A DNA stretch of 64,000 nt from Bifidobacterium mellis (GTDB taxonomy: Bacteria > Actinomycetota > Actinomycetes > Actinomycetales > Bifidobacteriaceae): contig NZ_KQ033885.1 of the NCBI RefSeq assembly GCF_000967265.1, positions 595,552-659,551 of the forward strand, given 5' to 3'. Numbering within the stretch: the stretch's first letter is position 1; every line of letters begins with the position of its first letter. Positions 18,096 to 29,573 of this stretch are shown piece after piece. The translations under genes were made by a program, and so were the position numbers. The notes under the pieces are model-generated. The model was not told where the DNA came from and did no database searches. It worked only from the letters and a program-made list of their open reading frames with translations.

Positions 18096-18139
18096 TCTGA
18101 GGCTGGAATGTGAGCGATAACAAGCTCTTCGGCCTCAGA
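18096..18139 (+). promoter_or_regulatory. Inverted repeat enclosing a lac-operator-like element upstream of the LacI gene
   Basis: TCTGAGGC (18096-18103) and GCCTCAGA (18132-18139) form a perfect 8-bp inverted repeat. Inside it lies TGTGAGCGATAACA (18109-18122), which has both arms of the E. coli lacO1 operator without its central base. It sits between the GH5 stop (18055) and the LacI-family gene. It may be a terminator stem for unit 2 without a U-run, an autoregulatory operator, or both. Confidence 0.4.
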
Positions 18140-18297
18140 CGAGGTTGTGGGCCACGGTTTTGTGCGGATGAGGGTCTAAGTTAGGGTTAAAGGCCGATAT
18201 TCGTGTGCGCCTCAGGCGTGTGGCAGGCAGTCTGGCTTGCTGAGTCGGCCGAGCCGGATCACGGGTGTCGACGAGGATGGTTGATATGAGGTGGCGC

Positions 18298-19437
18298 ATG
18301 GGCGGCGAGTCTGATGGCGGAGAAACAGAAGCCAGAACGGGCTCGTCCGTTCACAGGGAGATGGATGATGCCAGGGTCAGCCTCAAGGACATAGCCAACG
18401 AACTGGGGATATCCCAGACCGCTGTCTCCTTCGCCATCAATGACAAGCCCGGAGTCTCCGACCAGACCAAGCGCAGGGTTCGCGAAGCAGCTGCCAGAAT
18501 GGGTTGGAAACCAGCATATGCCGCCCAGGCTCTGGGCAGTTCCAGGACCATGACAGTGGGCTTTGCCCCAGCCCGTTCCATGGATGCCTTCCAGACCGAA
18601 GGCTTCATGCTGCATTTCATGGCCGGCATACATGCCTCCCTGAGCCGGTCGGGCTACGGCCTGCTCTTCCGCCCCTGCGTCACCCTGGATGAGGAGCTGG
18701 ACACCTACAGGGACTGGGCCAGACGCAAGCGGGTCGATGGGGTGGTACTGGTGGACCTTCTCTCCGATGATCCCAGGCCCCGGCTCCTGCATAATCTGGG
18801 CCTGCCCGCTGTGTTGGCCGGGGGGCCCGACTCGGACAACTACCTGCCCTCGTTGTCCATCGACGATTCCCGAACTATGACGACGATCATGGACCATCTG
18901 AGTTCGCGTGGACATGTCCGGATCGCCTACTTGTCGGGGGACGCGAACCTCGACTATAGCCGCGCTCGTGTCTCTTCATTCCGGGAATTCGTCCGTCGGA
19001 AGAACCTCGGGGAACCGAAGGTGGAGTTCACGGATTTCACGCCTGATAAGGCCGCCGCCCTTACTCTTCGTCTGTCATCGGGGAAGAATCCGTATACGGC
19101 TTTTATCTATGAGAACGAGATCATGGCGGCGGCCAGTCTGCGCGTAATGCTGGAACACAGGATGGCATCCGCAACTGTGCCAGGATCTGATAATGTTATT
19201 GCGGCCACTGACTCGGTTTATATGAGTCTGCCGGCCATGGTCAGCTTCGAGGACAGCTTCATCTGCCAGAGCACCTATCCCTCCATCACGTCGGTCCATC
19301 GTGATGCCGGGCTCTACGGCACCAAGGTGGCCAACCTGCTTCTGAAGATCTTCCGGGGGGAGCAGGTGGGGGGCAACCGCCGTATCCTGACCCCCAAGCT
19401 GGTAATCCGCGAGAGCACGGCGCGTCCGGTTCGATGA
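18298..19437 (+). CDS. LacI-family transcriptional repressor
   Basis: About 379 residues. The helix-turn-helix is VSLKDIANELGISQTAVSFA (about residues 27-46), followed by the hinge helix and a periplasmic-binding-protein-like effector domain. It lies directly after the GH5 gene and before the GH2 beta-galactosidase. It is the best candidate to bind the paired ACTAAA-yCGC-TTTAGT operators at 4763 and 10341. The start is uncertain: ATG 18298 has GAGGTG four bases upstream, ATG 18286 has GAGGA eight bases upstream, and ATG 18361 would give the usual short LacI N-terminus but has its purine run directly against the codon. The inducer is unknown; a mannose-containing N-glycan fragment is a reasonable guess. 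Confidence 0.9.
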   Translation: MGGESDGGETEARTGSSVHREMDDARVSLKDIANELGISQTAVSFAINDKPGVSDQTKRRVREAAARMGWKPAYAAQALGSSRTMTVGFAPARSMDAFQTEGFMLHFMAGIHASLSRSGYGLLFRPCVTLDEELDTYRDWARRKRVDGVVLVDLLSDDPRPRLLHNLGLPAVLAGGPDSDNYLPSLSIDDSRTMTTIMDHLSSRGHVRIAYLSGDANLDYSRARVSSFREFVRRKNLGEPKVEFTDFTPDKAAALTLRLSSGKNPYTAFIYENEIMAAASLRVMLEHRMASATVPGSDNVIAATDSVYMSLPAMVSFEDSFICQSTYPSITSVHRDAGLYGTKVANLLLKIFRGEQVGGNRRILTPKLVIRESTARPVR

Positions 19438-19474
19438 AACCCGTGACAACTGCCGGGAATGGTGTGCTATGTAA

Positions 19475-22789
<3,315 letters not shown>

Positions 22790-22794
22790 CACAG

Positions 22795-22822
22795 GCTGGC
22801 GGGGCCTTTCATCCCCGCCAGC
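22795..22822. terminator. Bidirectional terminator between lacZ and xylB
   Basis: GCTGGCGGGG (22795-22804) and CCCCGCCAGC (22813-22822) are perfect 10-bp complements around an 8-base loop. The xylB stop codon (22809-22811) lies in the loop, so one arm is the last xylB coding sequence. There is no long U-run on either side. Confidence 0.65.
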
Positions 22823-24350
22823 GCAGGTACTGCTGGTAGACCTGCTCGCAGGGGGCTCCCGTCAGCGTGGTCTCGACGTCCACCGGCCAGACGGGTGGCT
22901 CCTCATCCCCGGTCAGAGCCCAGGCCGCCTGACGGGCCGCACCGATGGCCACATACTCGTCCGGCCGGGGCAGCTGCACATCCATGCCCAGGATTCCCGG
23001 GGCATAGGCTCTGACCGCTGGGGACTTGGCGCCGCCGCCGACCAGGAGGATCCTGGAGACCGTGGTGCCCAGTCGTTTCAGCAGCTCCAGGCAGTCACGC
23101 TGGGAGCAGAGCAGGCCTTCCACAAATGCCCTGGCCAGGTTGGTACGGGTGGTGTTGGCCAGGGTCAGCCCCTCCAGCCTGGCGTGGGCATCCGGGCGGT
23201 TGGGGGTGCGCTCGCCGTCGAAGTAGGGGATCAGGGTGATCCCTTCGGCACCCGGCGTAGACTTCTCCGCCAGCTCGGCCAGACCGTCATAATCCGTCCC
23301 CAGGGCGGCCAGGCCCGCATCCAGGATGCGTGACGCGTTGATGGTGCAGGCCAGGGGCAGCCAGTGGCCGGTGGCATCCGCGAATCCGGTTACCGAGGCG
23401 CTCATGTCATAGGCGGGGACCGGACTGACCGCTGCGGCGACACCCGAGGTCCCCAGGGAGATGGAGACGTCGCCCACCTGCATGGCCAGGCCCAGGGCCG
23501 TCATGGCGTTGTCGCCTCCGCCCGGTGCGATGATGCAGCCGCCGGGCACATCTCTGCCGGCGATGCGGGGGTCGGCCTTGGCTCCGACCTGGTGGGGGCC
23601 GAGAACCTTAGGCAGAATCACACGCTCAGCCATGCCGTCGGGCAGGGCCATGGCCAGCAGGTCACGCCGGTAGCGGTCGGCGGCTGGGTCGTAGTAGCCG
23701 GTGCCGGAGGCATCCGAGCGATCGGTGAAGAGATCCTCCAGCCCGGGTTCGGTCCCCGGGTCGGCCATGGGTCCATGACCGGCGATGACCCAGCTCAGCC
23801 AGTCGTGGGGGAGGCATATGGCTGCGATGGCCCTGGCATGATTCGGCTCCACCCGGCTGACCCAGGCCACCTTGGTGATGGTCAGCGAAGCTACGGGCGA
23901 GGAGCCCACAGCCCGAACCCAGGCTTGCTTGCCCCGCATGGCCAGGTCCTGATTCGGGTCCGGGTCCTTGTTTGGCCCATCGTTTTCCGCCTGAGCGCAT
24001 CCAGCCTCGCCGGTCCTGGACCTGGCCAGCCAGATGATCAGATCGTCGGCATCAGGAGCCGAACGCGTATCATTCCAGAGCAGGGCATCCCTGATCACCT
24101 GCCCCTGGCGGTCCAGCAGCACCATGCCGTGCTGCTGGCCGCCCACGCTGATGGCCGAGACATCATTCAGGCCTCCCGCCTGGGCAGAAGCCTGCTGAAA
24201 GGCCTTCCACCAGGCCATGGGATCGACGCTGGTGCCTGCCGGGTGAGGAGCCTTGCCGAAGCGGACCAGCCGACCGGTCCGGGCTTCGGTGACCCTCACC
24301 TTGCAGGACTGGGTCGATGTGTCCACTCCCGCCACCAGGATCTCATTCAT
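22809..24350 (-). CDS. xylB: Xylulokinase (FGGY family)
   Basis: A 513-residue FGGY carbohydrate kinase that should phosphorylate D-xylulose to xylulose 5-phosphate, which feeds the phosphoketolase pathway. Motifs are AGVDTSTQSCKV (phosphate-binding loop, residues 7-18), SVGGQQHGMV, LLWNDTRS, GGGDNAMTALGLAMQ, SLGTSGV and RILLVGGGAKSPAVRAYAPG. The start follows AGGAGG. It is convergent with lacZ and divergent from a ROK regulator (24543), as in xylose operons. A Gly/Pro/Asp-rich insertion after the LLWNDTRS region (about residues 118-140) is unusual but in frame. A related ketose substrate cannot be excluded. Confidence 0.92.
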   Translation of the reverse strand: MNEILVAGVDTSTQSCKVRVTEARTGRLVRFGKAPHPAGTSVDPMAWWKAFQQASAQAGGLNDVSAISVGGQQHGMVLLDRQGQVIRDALLWNDTRSAPDADDLIIWLARSRTGEAGCAQAENDGPNKDPDPNQDLAMRGKQAWVRAVGSSPVASLTITKVAWVSRVEPNHARAIAAICLPHDWLSWVIAGHGPMADPGTEPGLEDLFTDRSDASGTGYYDPAADRYRRDLLAMALPDGMAERVILPKVLGPHQVGAKADPRIAGRDVPGGCIIAPGGGDNAMTALGLAMQVGDVSISLGTSGVAAAVSPVPAYDMSASVTGFADATGHWLPLACTINASRILDAGLAALGTDYDGLAELAEKSTPGAEGITLIPYFDGERTPNRPDAHARLEGLTLANTTRTNLARAFVEGLLCSQRDCLELLKRLGTTVSRILLVGGGAKSPAVRAYAPGILGMDVQLPRPDEYVAIGAARQAAWALTGDEEPPVWPVDVETTLTGAPCEQVYQQYLRWRG

Positions 24351-24542
24351 GTCAGCCTCCTCGCTTTCCGGCTCCGATCAACGGAATATACCATCATAGT
24401 ATCCTAATTATTAAATCGATAAACTAAATGGCCGTGGTCCGGATGCGTTTCAATGGCTTACCTGCCGTCAGGCTGGAACGTAAGATGTTGAAAGGCCTCA
24501 GATTCAGCGGGCCTGTGTTCGTTCATGAAAGGTTGTTGAACC

Positions 24543-25778
24543 GTGACTGCCCTGCGCTCCATCAATCAGGATGATCTGAGGAACCACAACCTCTCGGTCA
24601 TTATCGACACCATTCTGCGGTCGCCTACCTTGCTCAGCAGGGCGGATCTGGCCAAGGCCACAGGGCTGACCAAGGCCACCATGTCGCTCCTGGCAGGGCT
24701 CCTGCTCAAAAATCGGGTGGTGCGTGAGGAGGAGCCTGAGGCCTCGCAGAGCAGCCACGGCCGACCCAGCACCCCGCTGTCCATCGCACACGGACGCTGG
24801 GCCGGTCTTGGCCTGCAGATCAATACCGACGGCTACGGCTGTCTGGCCATGGATCTTGACGGCACCCTGATTGATTCGGCCTGGGTCAAGGACGATATGC
24901 ACGATGCGGAACCCGACCAGGTCTTCGCCAACCTGGAGAAGCTGACCGAGCCCATCGAACGTAAGCTGTCACGTCGGCACTACCGCACAGTGGGTTCGGG
25001 CCTGGCCCTGCCCGGACTGGTCGGCGGCGACACCACCCTGCTTATGGCCCGAAACCTGGGATGGGAGCGTCTGGATCTGCAGGACTTCCCCCTGGTCCGC
25101 CGCCTGTCTCCACGAGTGGGCAACGAGGCGCGTCTGGCAGCCCTGGCACAGATTCCCGGCTACGCCGCCCAGCGTCCAGCCGGCGGAGATGAGGGGCCGC
25201 TTTCACCCACCGACTCCTTTATCTACATCTCGACTGATATCGGCATCGGCGGGGCTGTGGTGCGGCGCGGGGCCGTCGAGGTCGGGGATCATGGGTTCGC
25301 CGGCGAATTGGGCCATGCCTCGGTGGATCTGAATGGACCCACCTGCCGTTGCGGCCGCCGTGGGTGCCTGGAGACCTATGCCGGGCGTAGGGCCCTGGTG
25401 GAGGCGGCCGGCATCGCCACCGGAGCCGAGGCGGTCAAGCCCCAGGCCATGGAGGAACTCTACCAGCGCTGGCAGCAGGGTGATACCAAGGCCGTCGATG
25501 CCATCGACCGCGGGCTCGATGCCATGATCTCGGTCATCGCCTCCGCCATCAATATTGTTGACGTGGATACGGTCATCCTGGGGGGATTCTGGTCGCACTT
25601 CGGGGGGAACCTGGCCCAGCGTCTGCAGGATCGACTCAATCAGCTGACCCTGGGCCGGGATGCCGTGGACATCCGTGTGCTCATCCCTACCCAGGCCGAC
25701 TATCCGGCCCTCAAAGGGGCGGCACTGGTGGGCCTGCGTCGCTTCATCGACGATCCACTGGATTTCTTCGCGGATTGA
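24543..25778 (+). CDS. ROK-family transcriptional regulator, probable XylR
   Basis: A 411-residue ROK repressor. The winged helix-turn-helix is LSRADLAKATGLTKATMSLL (about residues 31-50). The ROK domain follows with a zinc-binding CRCGRRGC segment and an ATP-site-like ISTDIGIGGAVVRRG. The GTG at 24543 has GAAAGGTTG upstream. It is divergent from xylulokinase across a 192-bp gap holding an A/T-rich stretch (about 24395-24428, centred on ATCGAT) that could be its operator. Xylose as effector is inferred from this arrangement. Confidence 0.88.
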   Translation: MTALRSINQDDLRNHNLSVIIDTILRSPTLLSRADLAKATGLTKATMSLLAGLLLKNRVVREEEPEASQSSHGRPSTPLSIAHGRWAGLGLQINTDGYGCLAMDLDGTLIDSAWVKDDMHDAEPDQVFANLEKLTEPIERKLSRRHYRTVGSGLALPGLVGGDTTLLMARNLGWERLDLQDFPLVRRLSPRVGNEARLAALAQIPGYAAQRPAGGDEGPLSPTDSFIYISTDIGIGGAVVRRGAVEVGDHGFAGELGHASVDLNGPTCRCGRRGCLETYAGRRALVEAAGIATGAEAVKPQAMEELYQRWQQGDTKAVDAIDRGLDAMISVIASAINIVDVDTVILGGFWSHFGGNLAQRLQDRLNQLTLGRDAVDIRVLIPTQADYPALKGAALVGLRRFIDDPLDFFAD

Positions 25779-25821
25779 ACTGTCAAGGACTGATACGTCA
25801 AGGACCGGGCAGTCCAAAGGT

Positions 25822-26391
25822 TCAATGCTCAGCCTGAGACTGGTCGGAATTGGACTGGTCGGAATCTGTAGGCAGCTCCCTGCCGCCGACCCTGAAGAGG
25901 GCGTGGGCATCTCCGCCCTGCAGGCGTTTCAGATAGGTTCGCGCCCGGGCCATGCGTTCCACAGTGGTCTGGGCCAGCGGAGCTGGGAGTTGCCCGGGGT
26001 CGAACCAGCCGACTGACAGGCTCTCCTCGTCACCCACAAAGGGGTCGGCATTGCCGTTGGGGTCGGGCCGGCAGATGAACAGATGGTCCATGTACATGGT
26101 CCGGTCACCGTTGGCATAGGTGACCACCTCCCGGGAGGATGTGACCGCCGCCAGGTCGGTGACGATCACATCCACCCCGGTCTCCTCCTTGACCTCGCGG
26201 ACCACGGTGTCAGCCGGGTCCTCGCCCGGTTCGTTGATCCCGTAGACCAGGGCCCACTGGCCGGTGTCCGAGCGCCGACCCAGCAGGACGCGGCCCCGGT
26301 CGTCACTGACGAAGGCCGTCACGCCGTTCAGCCAGAGCAGGTCATGGCCTATGGACCGGCGCAGTTCGAGCACGAAGTCAGGGGTGGGCAT
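25822..26391 (-). CDS. Nudix hydrolase
   Basis: A 189-residue pyrophosphohydrolase with a complete Nudix box: Gly then five residues, Glu, seven residues and REVKEETGV (segment GINEPGEDPADTVV followed by REVKEETGV). The preceding strands read VTAFVSDDRGRVLLGRRSD. It begins 3 bp after the pepP stop on the same strand and so is the second gene of that unit. The C-terminal tail is Asp/Ser/Gln rich. The nucleotide substrate cannot be told from sequence. Confidence 0.9.
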   Translation of the reverse strand: MPTPDFVLELRRSIGHDLLWLNGVTAFVSDDRGRVLLGRRSDTGQWALVYGINEPGEDPADTVVREVKEETGVDVIVTDLAAVTSSREVVTYANGDRTMYMDHLFICRPDPNGNADPFVGDEESLSVGWFDPGQLPAPLAQTTVERMARARTYLKRLQGGDAHALFRVGGRELPTDSDQSNSDQSQAEH

Positions 26392-26394
26392 ATG

Positions 26395-27996
26395 TCAGTC
26401 CCGGTCCGGGTCGGCCAGCGCAGCCCGCTGCGCCATCCAGGCCTCCACCTCTTCCACGGTCTTGGGAATTCCTGCAGACAGCCACTGGGGTCCCTGCTCG
26501 GTCATGAGCACGTCGTCCTCCACGCGTACGCCGAGGCCGCGGAACTCCGGTGGCACCAGCAGGTCGTTCTCCTTGAAGTAGAGTCCGGGCTCGATGGTGA
26601 AGATCATCCCAGGGGTGATGGGGGCACCCTGGTAGGACTCGTACCTGGCCTCCGCGCAGTCGTGCACGTCCAGACCCAGGTGGTGGGCGCATCCGCAGGC
26701 GTGCCAGCGGCGGTGCTGCTGGCCTTGGGGGGAGAGGGACTCCTCCACGCTGACCTTGAGGATGCCCCACTCGTGCAGTGTTTCGGCCAGCACCCGCATG
26801 ACGGCATGGTGGATGTCCGAGTAGGTGGCGCCGGGCTTGGCGGCCTCAAAGCCGGCCTGCTGGGCCTTGAGCACGGTCTGGTAGATCCGCTTCTGCAGGG
26901 GGCTGAAGGTGCCGCCTACGGGGAAGGTGCGGGTGATGTCGGCCGTGTAGAGGCTGTTGACCTCCACGCCGGCGTCGATCAGGAGCAGGTCGCCCTTCTG
27001 GACAGTCCCGTCGTTGCGCATCCAGTGCAGGATGGGGGCGTGCTTGCCCGAGGCGATGATGGACCCGTAGCCCACGTCATTGCCCTTCTCGCGGGCGTTG
27101 GCGTTGAAGACGCCCTCCAGCATCCGCTCGGAGCGGGGCTTGCCCACCACCTGGGGCAGGTGGGTCAGGATCCTGTCGAACCCGTCCTTGGTGGCGGCGA
27201 TGGCCTTGCGCATCTCGCTGACCTCATAGTCGTCCTTGATCATGCGGGCCTCGGAGGTGAACTCCTCGAGCTTGTCGTCGGCTTCCTCATTGCGGTCCGG
27301 ACCGCCGATGCCGTTGGCCTTGCGGGCGGCCTCCACCTGGTTCAGGACCTCCTGGTCGGCGGTGCGGATCACACGCAGCTTGACCGCACCCTGGTCCGGT
27401 CCCAGATCCTTGGCGATGGCATCAGGGAAGGAGGCGATGTCCTTGGTGGGGATGCCGGTCATGACGGCCAGCTCCCGCAGCCCGGCCCGGGGACCCACCC
27501 AGTACTCCCCGTACTGTGAGGACCGGTAGTAGTCGCGGGTGGACTGATCGGCCCGGGGATGGACGAAGAGCTCAGGGGTATGGGTCAGGCCCTTGGCGGC
27601 CTCGGGACTGTCGGGGTCCACCGGGTTCAGGACCAGGATGGCTCCGGGTTCGTAGTCCTCGCCCAGGCCCGTGTAGTAGGCGAAGGTGGTGTCTGGGCGG
27701 AAGGCGTAGTCGTTGTCGTTGTTTCGGGTCTTGTAGGATCCTGCGGGGATGACCAGGCGTTCACCGGGGAAGCGTTGGCCCAGCTCACGCAGGCGGCGCT
27801 CGGTGTATTTGCTGGACTCCAGCGGCTCGATCTGCGGCTCCTGGGGCTGCCAGCCAGTGGTCATGAACTCCTGGAATGCGGGGGAGTTGGGGCGCAGGGT
27901 GCGGTTGTTCACCCGGTCCTCCATGTTCTGCTCATCCAGGTCCACGTTCTTGGGATCGGCGTCTCCTTGTAGATGCTCATGAGCGGATGCGGTCAC
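26395..27996 (-). CDS. pepP: Xaa-Pro aminopeptidase (M24B)
   Basis: A 533-residue metallopeptidase that removes N-terminal residues preceding proline. An N-terminal AMP_N domain (about residues 50-220) precedes the pita-bread catalytic domain. The metal ligands are recognisable: two Asp in DAGVEVNSLYTADITRTF, His in CAHHLGLDVHD, Glu in TIEPGLYF and Glu in GVRVEDDVLMT. I place the start at a GTG (27996) because AAGGAGG lies seven bases upstream; the longer frame further upstream has no ribosome site and no family likeness. It is co-transcribed with the Nudix gene. Confidence 0.93.
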   Translation of the reverse strand: MTASAHEHLQGDADPKNVDLDEQNMEDRVNNRTLRPNSPAFQEFMTTGWQPQEPQIEPLESSKYTERRLRELGQRFPGERLVIPAGSYKTRNNDNDYAFRPDTTFAYYTGLGEDYEPGAILVLNPVDPDSPEAAKGLTHTPELFVHPRADQSTRDYYRSSQYGEYWVGPRAGLRELAVMTGIPTKDIASFPDAIAKDLGPDQGAVKLRVIRTADQEVLNQVEAARKANGIGGPDRNEEADDKLEEFTSEARMIKDDYEVSEMRKAIAATKDGFDRILTHLPQVVGKPRSERMLEGVFNANAREKGNDVGYGSIIASGKHAPILHWMRNDGTVQKGDLLLIDAGVEVNSLYTADITRTFPVGGTFSPLQKRIYQTVLKAQQAGFEAAKPGATYSDIHHAVMRVLAETLHEWGILKVSVEESLSPQGQQHRRWHACGCAHHLGLDVHDCAEARYESYQGAPITPGMIFTIEPGLYFKENDLLVPPEFRGLGVRVEDDVLMTEQGPQWLSAGIPKTVEEVEAWMAQRAALADPDRD

Positions 27997-28151
27997 GTCC
28001 AGCCTCCTTGAAATTCCGGTTCTGACTATGTTGGTTCCATGGTAGTGCGTTCGGCCGATGTGACAGTCGGCTGTTTCGGCCCTCAATCGGGGTCGGTCGC
28101 GCATAGAATGGGCGGGAAGCATCCACAGCCAGCAGGAGGCGCAGGCAGAAT

Positions 28152-29573
28152 ATGTCATTCGAACACCCCAACAGCAAGGGTCAGGATATTCGCGATGTCG
28201 AGCGGGCCATCATGGCGCGTCCCGCCGAGCATGACAGCCCCAATCTGGACTTGGACAGGATGGGGATGATGCTGGACCTGCTGGGCCACCCCGAGCACAG
28301 CTTCCGGGTCATCCACGTCACCGGGACCAACGGCAAGGGGTCCACGGCGCGGATGGCCGAGGCTCTGGTGCGGGCCTACGGTCTGCGCACCGGGCTCTAT
28401 ACATCGCCACACCTGGAGCGGATCAACGAGCGGATCGCCATCGACGGCAAGGAGCTTTCAGACGAGGACTTCGTAGACCTTTACCAGCAGATCGAGGATT
28501 TCATCGCCATGGTGGACGACCGCTTCGCCCAGCAGGGCAGGGCTCCCATGAGCTTTTTCGAGGTACTTACCGCCATGGCCGTCTGGGCCTTCGCCGACGC
28601 CCCCGTGGACGTGGCCATAGTCGAGGTGGGGATGGGCGGCCGCTGGGATGCCACCAACGTCCTCGATGGCGATGCCTCCATCATCGGGCCGGTGGACATG
28701 GACCATATGCAGTGGCTGGGGGATACGGTCGAGCAGATAGCAGGGGAGAAGGCCGGGATCATCAAGCCCAAGTCCACGGTCATCGTCGGCGCCCAGCCCC
28801 ATGAGGATGCCGTCATGCCCATCATCGAGCAGGCCGTGCGTGAGCAGGGCGCCCCCACCCTCTTAAGGGATGGCAACGAGCTGGAGGTGGTCTCCCGCAT
28901 GCCCGCAGTTGGCGGTCAGGTGGCCACCTTGCGCACGCCCCAGGGACTCTACAAGGATGTGCCCATCGACAAGTTCGGCGAGCACCAGGCCCACAACGCC
29001 CTGGCGGCCTTGGCGGCGGCCGAGACCGTCATCCCCGTCAACGGGGCCCTGGACCAGGATCTGGTGGCCGAGGCCTTGAGCCAGGTGCGCATCCCCGGAC
29101 GGATCGAGCAGGTGCGCACCTCGCCCACCATCATCATCGATGGCGGGCACAACCTGAATGCGGCCCAGTCCCTGCGGGCGGCCATCGAGGAGAATTACGA
29201 CTTCAAGCAGCTGGTGGGCGTGATCTCCATGATGGCCGACAAGCAGGTGGAGGACTATCTGGGCATACTGGAGCCCGTGCTGGACAGCGTCGTGGTCACC
29301 GAGAACTCCTGGAAGGGCCGGGTCATGCCGGCCGAGGATCTGGAGCGGGTCGCCGTCCGGGTCTTCGGGCCAGACCGGGTGGTCCGGCGCGACCGGATGC
29401 CCGACGCCATCCAGACCGCCGTCGACATGGTCGACAGCGAGGACCAGACCGGCGTGGGCTATGGCCGGGGGGTGCTGATCTGCGGCAGTTTCGTCACCGC
29501 CGGCGACGCCCGCACCCTGCTGGCCGAGCGTCCCAACCCCGATCTGGCCAAGCCTAAGGCGGAGCGCGCCTGA
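28152..29573 (+). CDS. folC: Dihydrofolate/folylpolyglutamate synthase
   Basis: A 473-residue Mur-ligase-fold enzyme that adds glutamate to folates. Visible are the P-loop VTGTNGKGSTARMAEALV, TGLYTSPHLERINERI, the EVGMGGRWDATNV segment, VDMDHMQWLGDT and, in the C-terminal domain, PGRIEQVRTSPTIIIDGGHN. AGGAGG precedes the ATG with long spacing. A TAGAAT at 28104-28109 may be its -10. The stop overlaps the smc start codon by one base, so the two genes are translationally coupled. Confidence 0.93.
   Translation: MSFEHPNSKGQDIRDVERAIMARPAEHDSPNLDLDRMGMMLDLLGHPEHSFRVIHVTGTNGKGSTARMAEALVRAYGLRTGLYTSPHLERINERIAIDGKELSDEDFVDLYQQIEDFIAMVDDRFAQQGRAPMSFFEVLTAMAVWAFADAPVDVAIVEVGMGGRWDATNVLDGDASIIGPVDMDHMQWLGDTVEQIAGEKAGIIKPKSTVIVGAQPHEDAVMPIIEQAVREQGAPTLLRDGNELEVVSRMPAVGGQVATLRTPQGLYKDVPIDKFGEHQAHNALAALAAAETVIPVNGALDQDLVAEALSQVRIPGRIEQVRTSPTIIIDGGHNLNAAQSLRAAIEENYDFKQLVGVISMMADKQVEDYLGILEPVLDSVVVTENSWKGRVMPAEDLERVAVRVFGPDRVVRRDRMPDAIQTAVDMVDSEDQTGVGYGRGVLICGSFVTAGDARTLLAERPNPDLAKPKAERA

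Noticed and set aside
18109-18122. Vector contamination as the source of the lac-operator-like element
   Set aside because: Only 14 bases match and the flanks are ordinary chromosomal sequence between two well-supported genes.
26083-27519. 478-codon plus-strand frame across the Nudix and pepP genes
   Set aside because: It opposes two well-supported genes and shows no protein family likeness.
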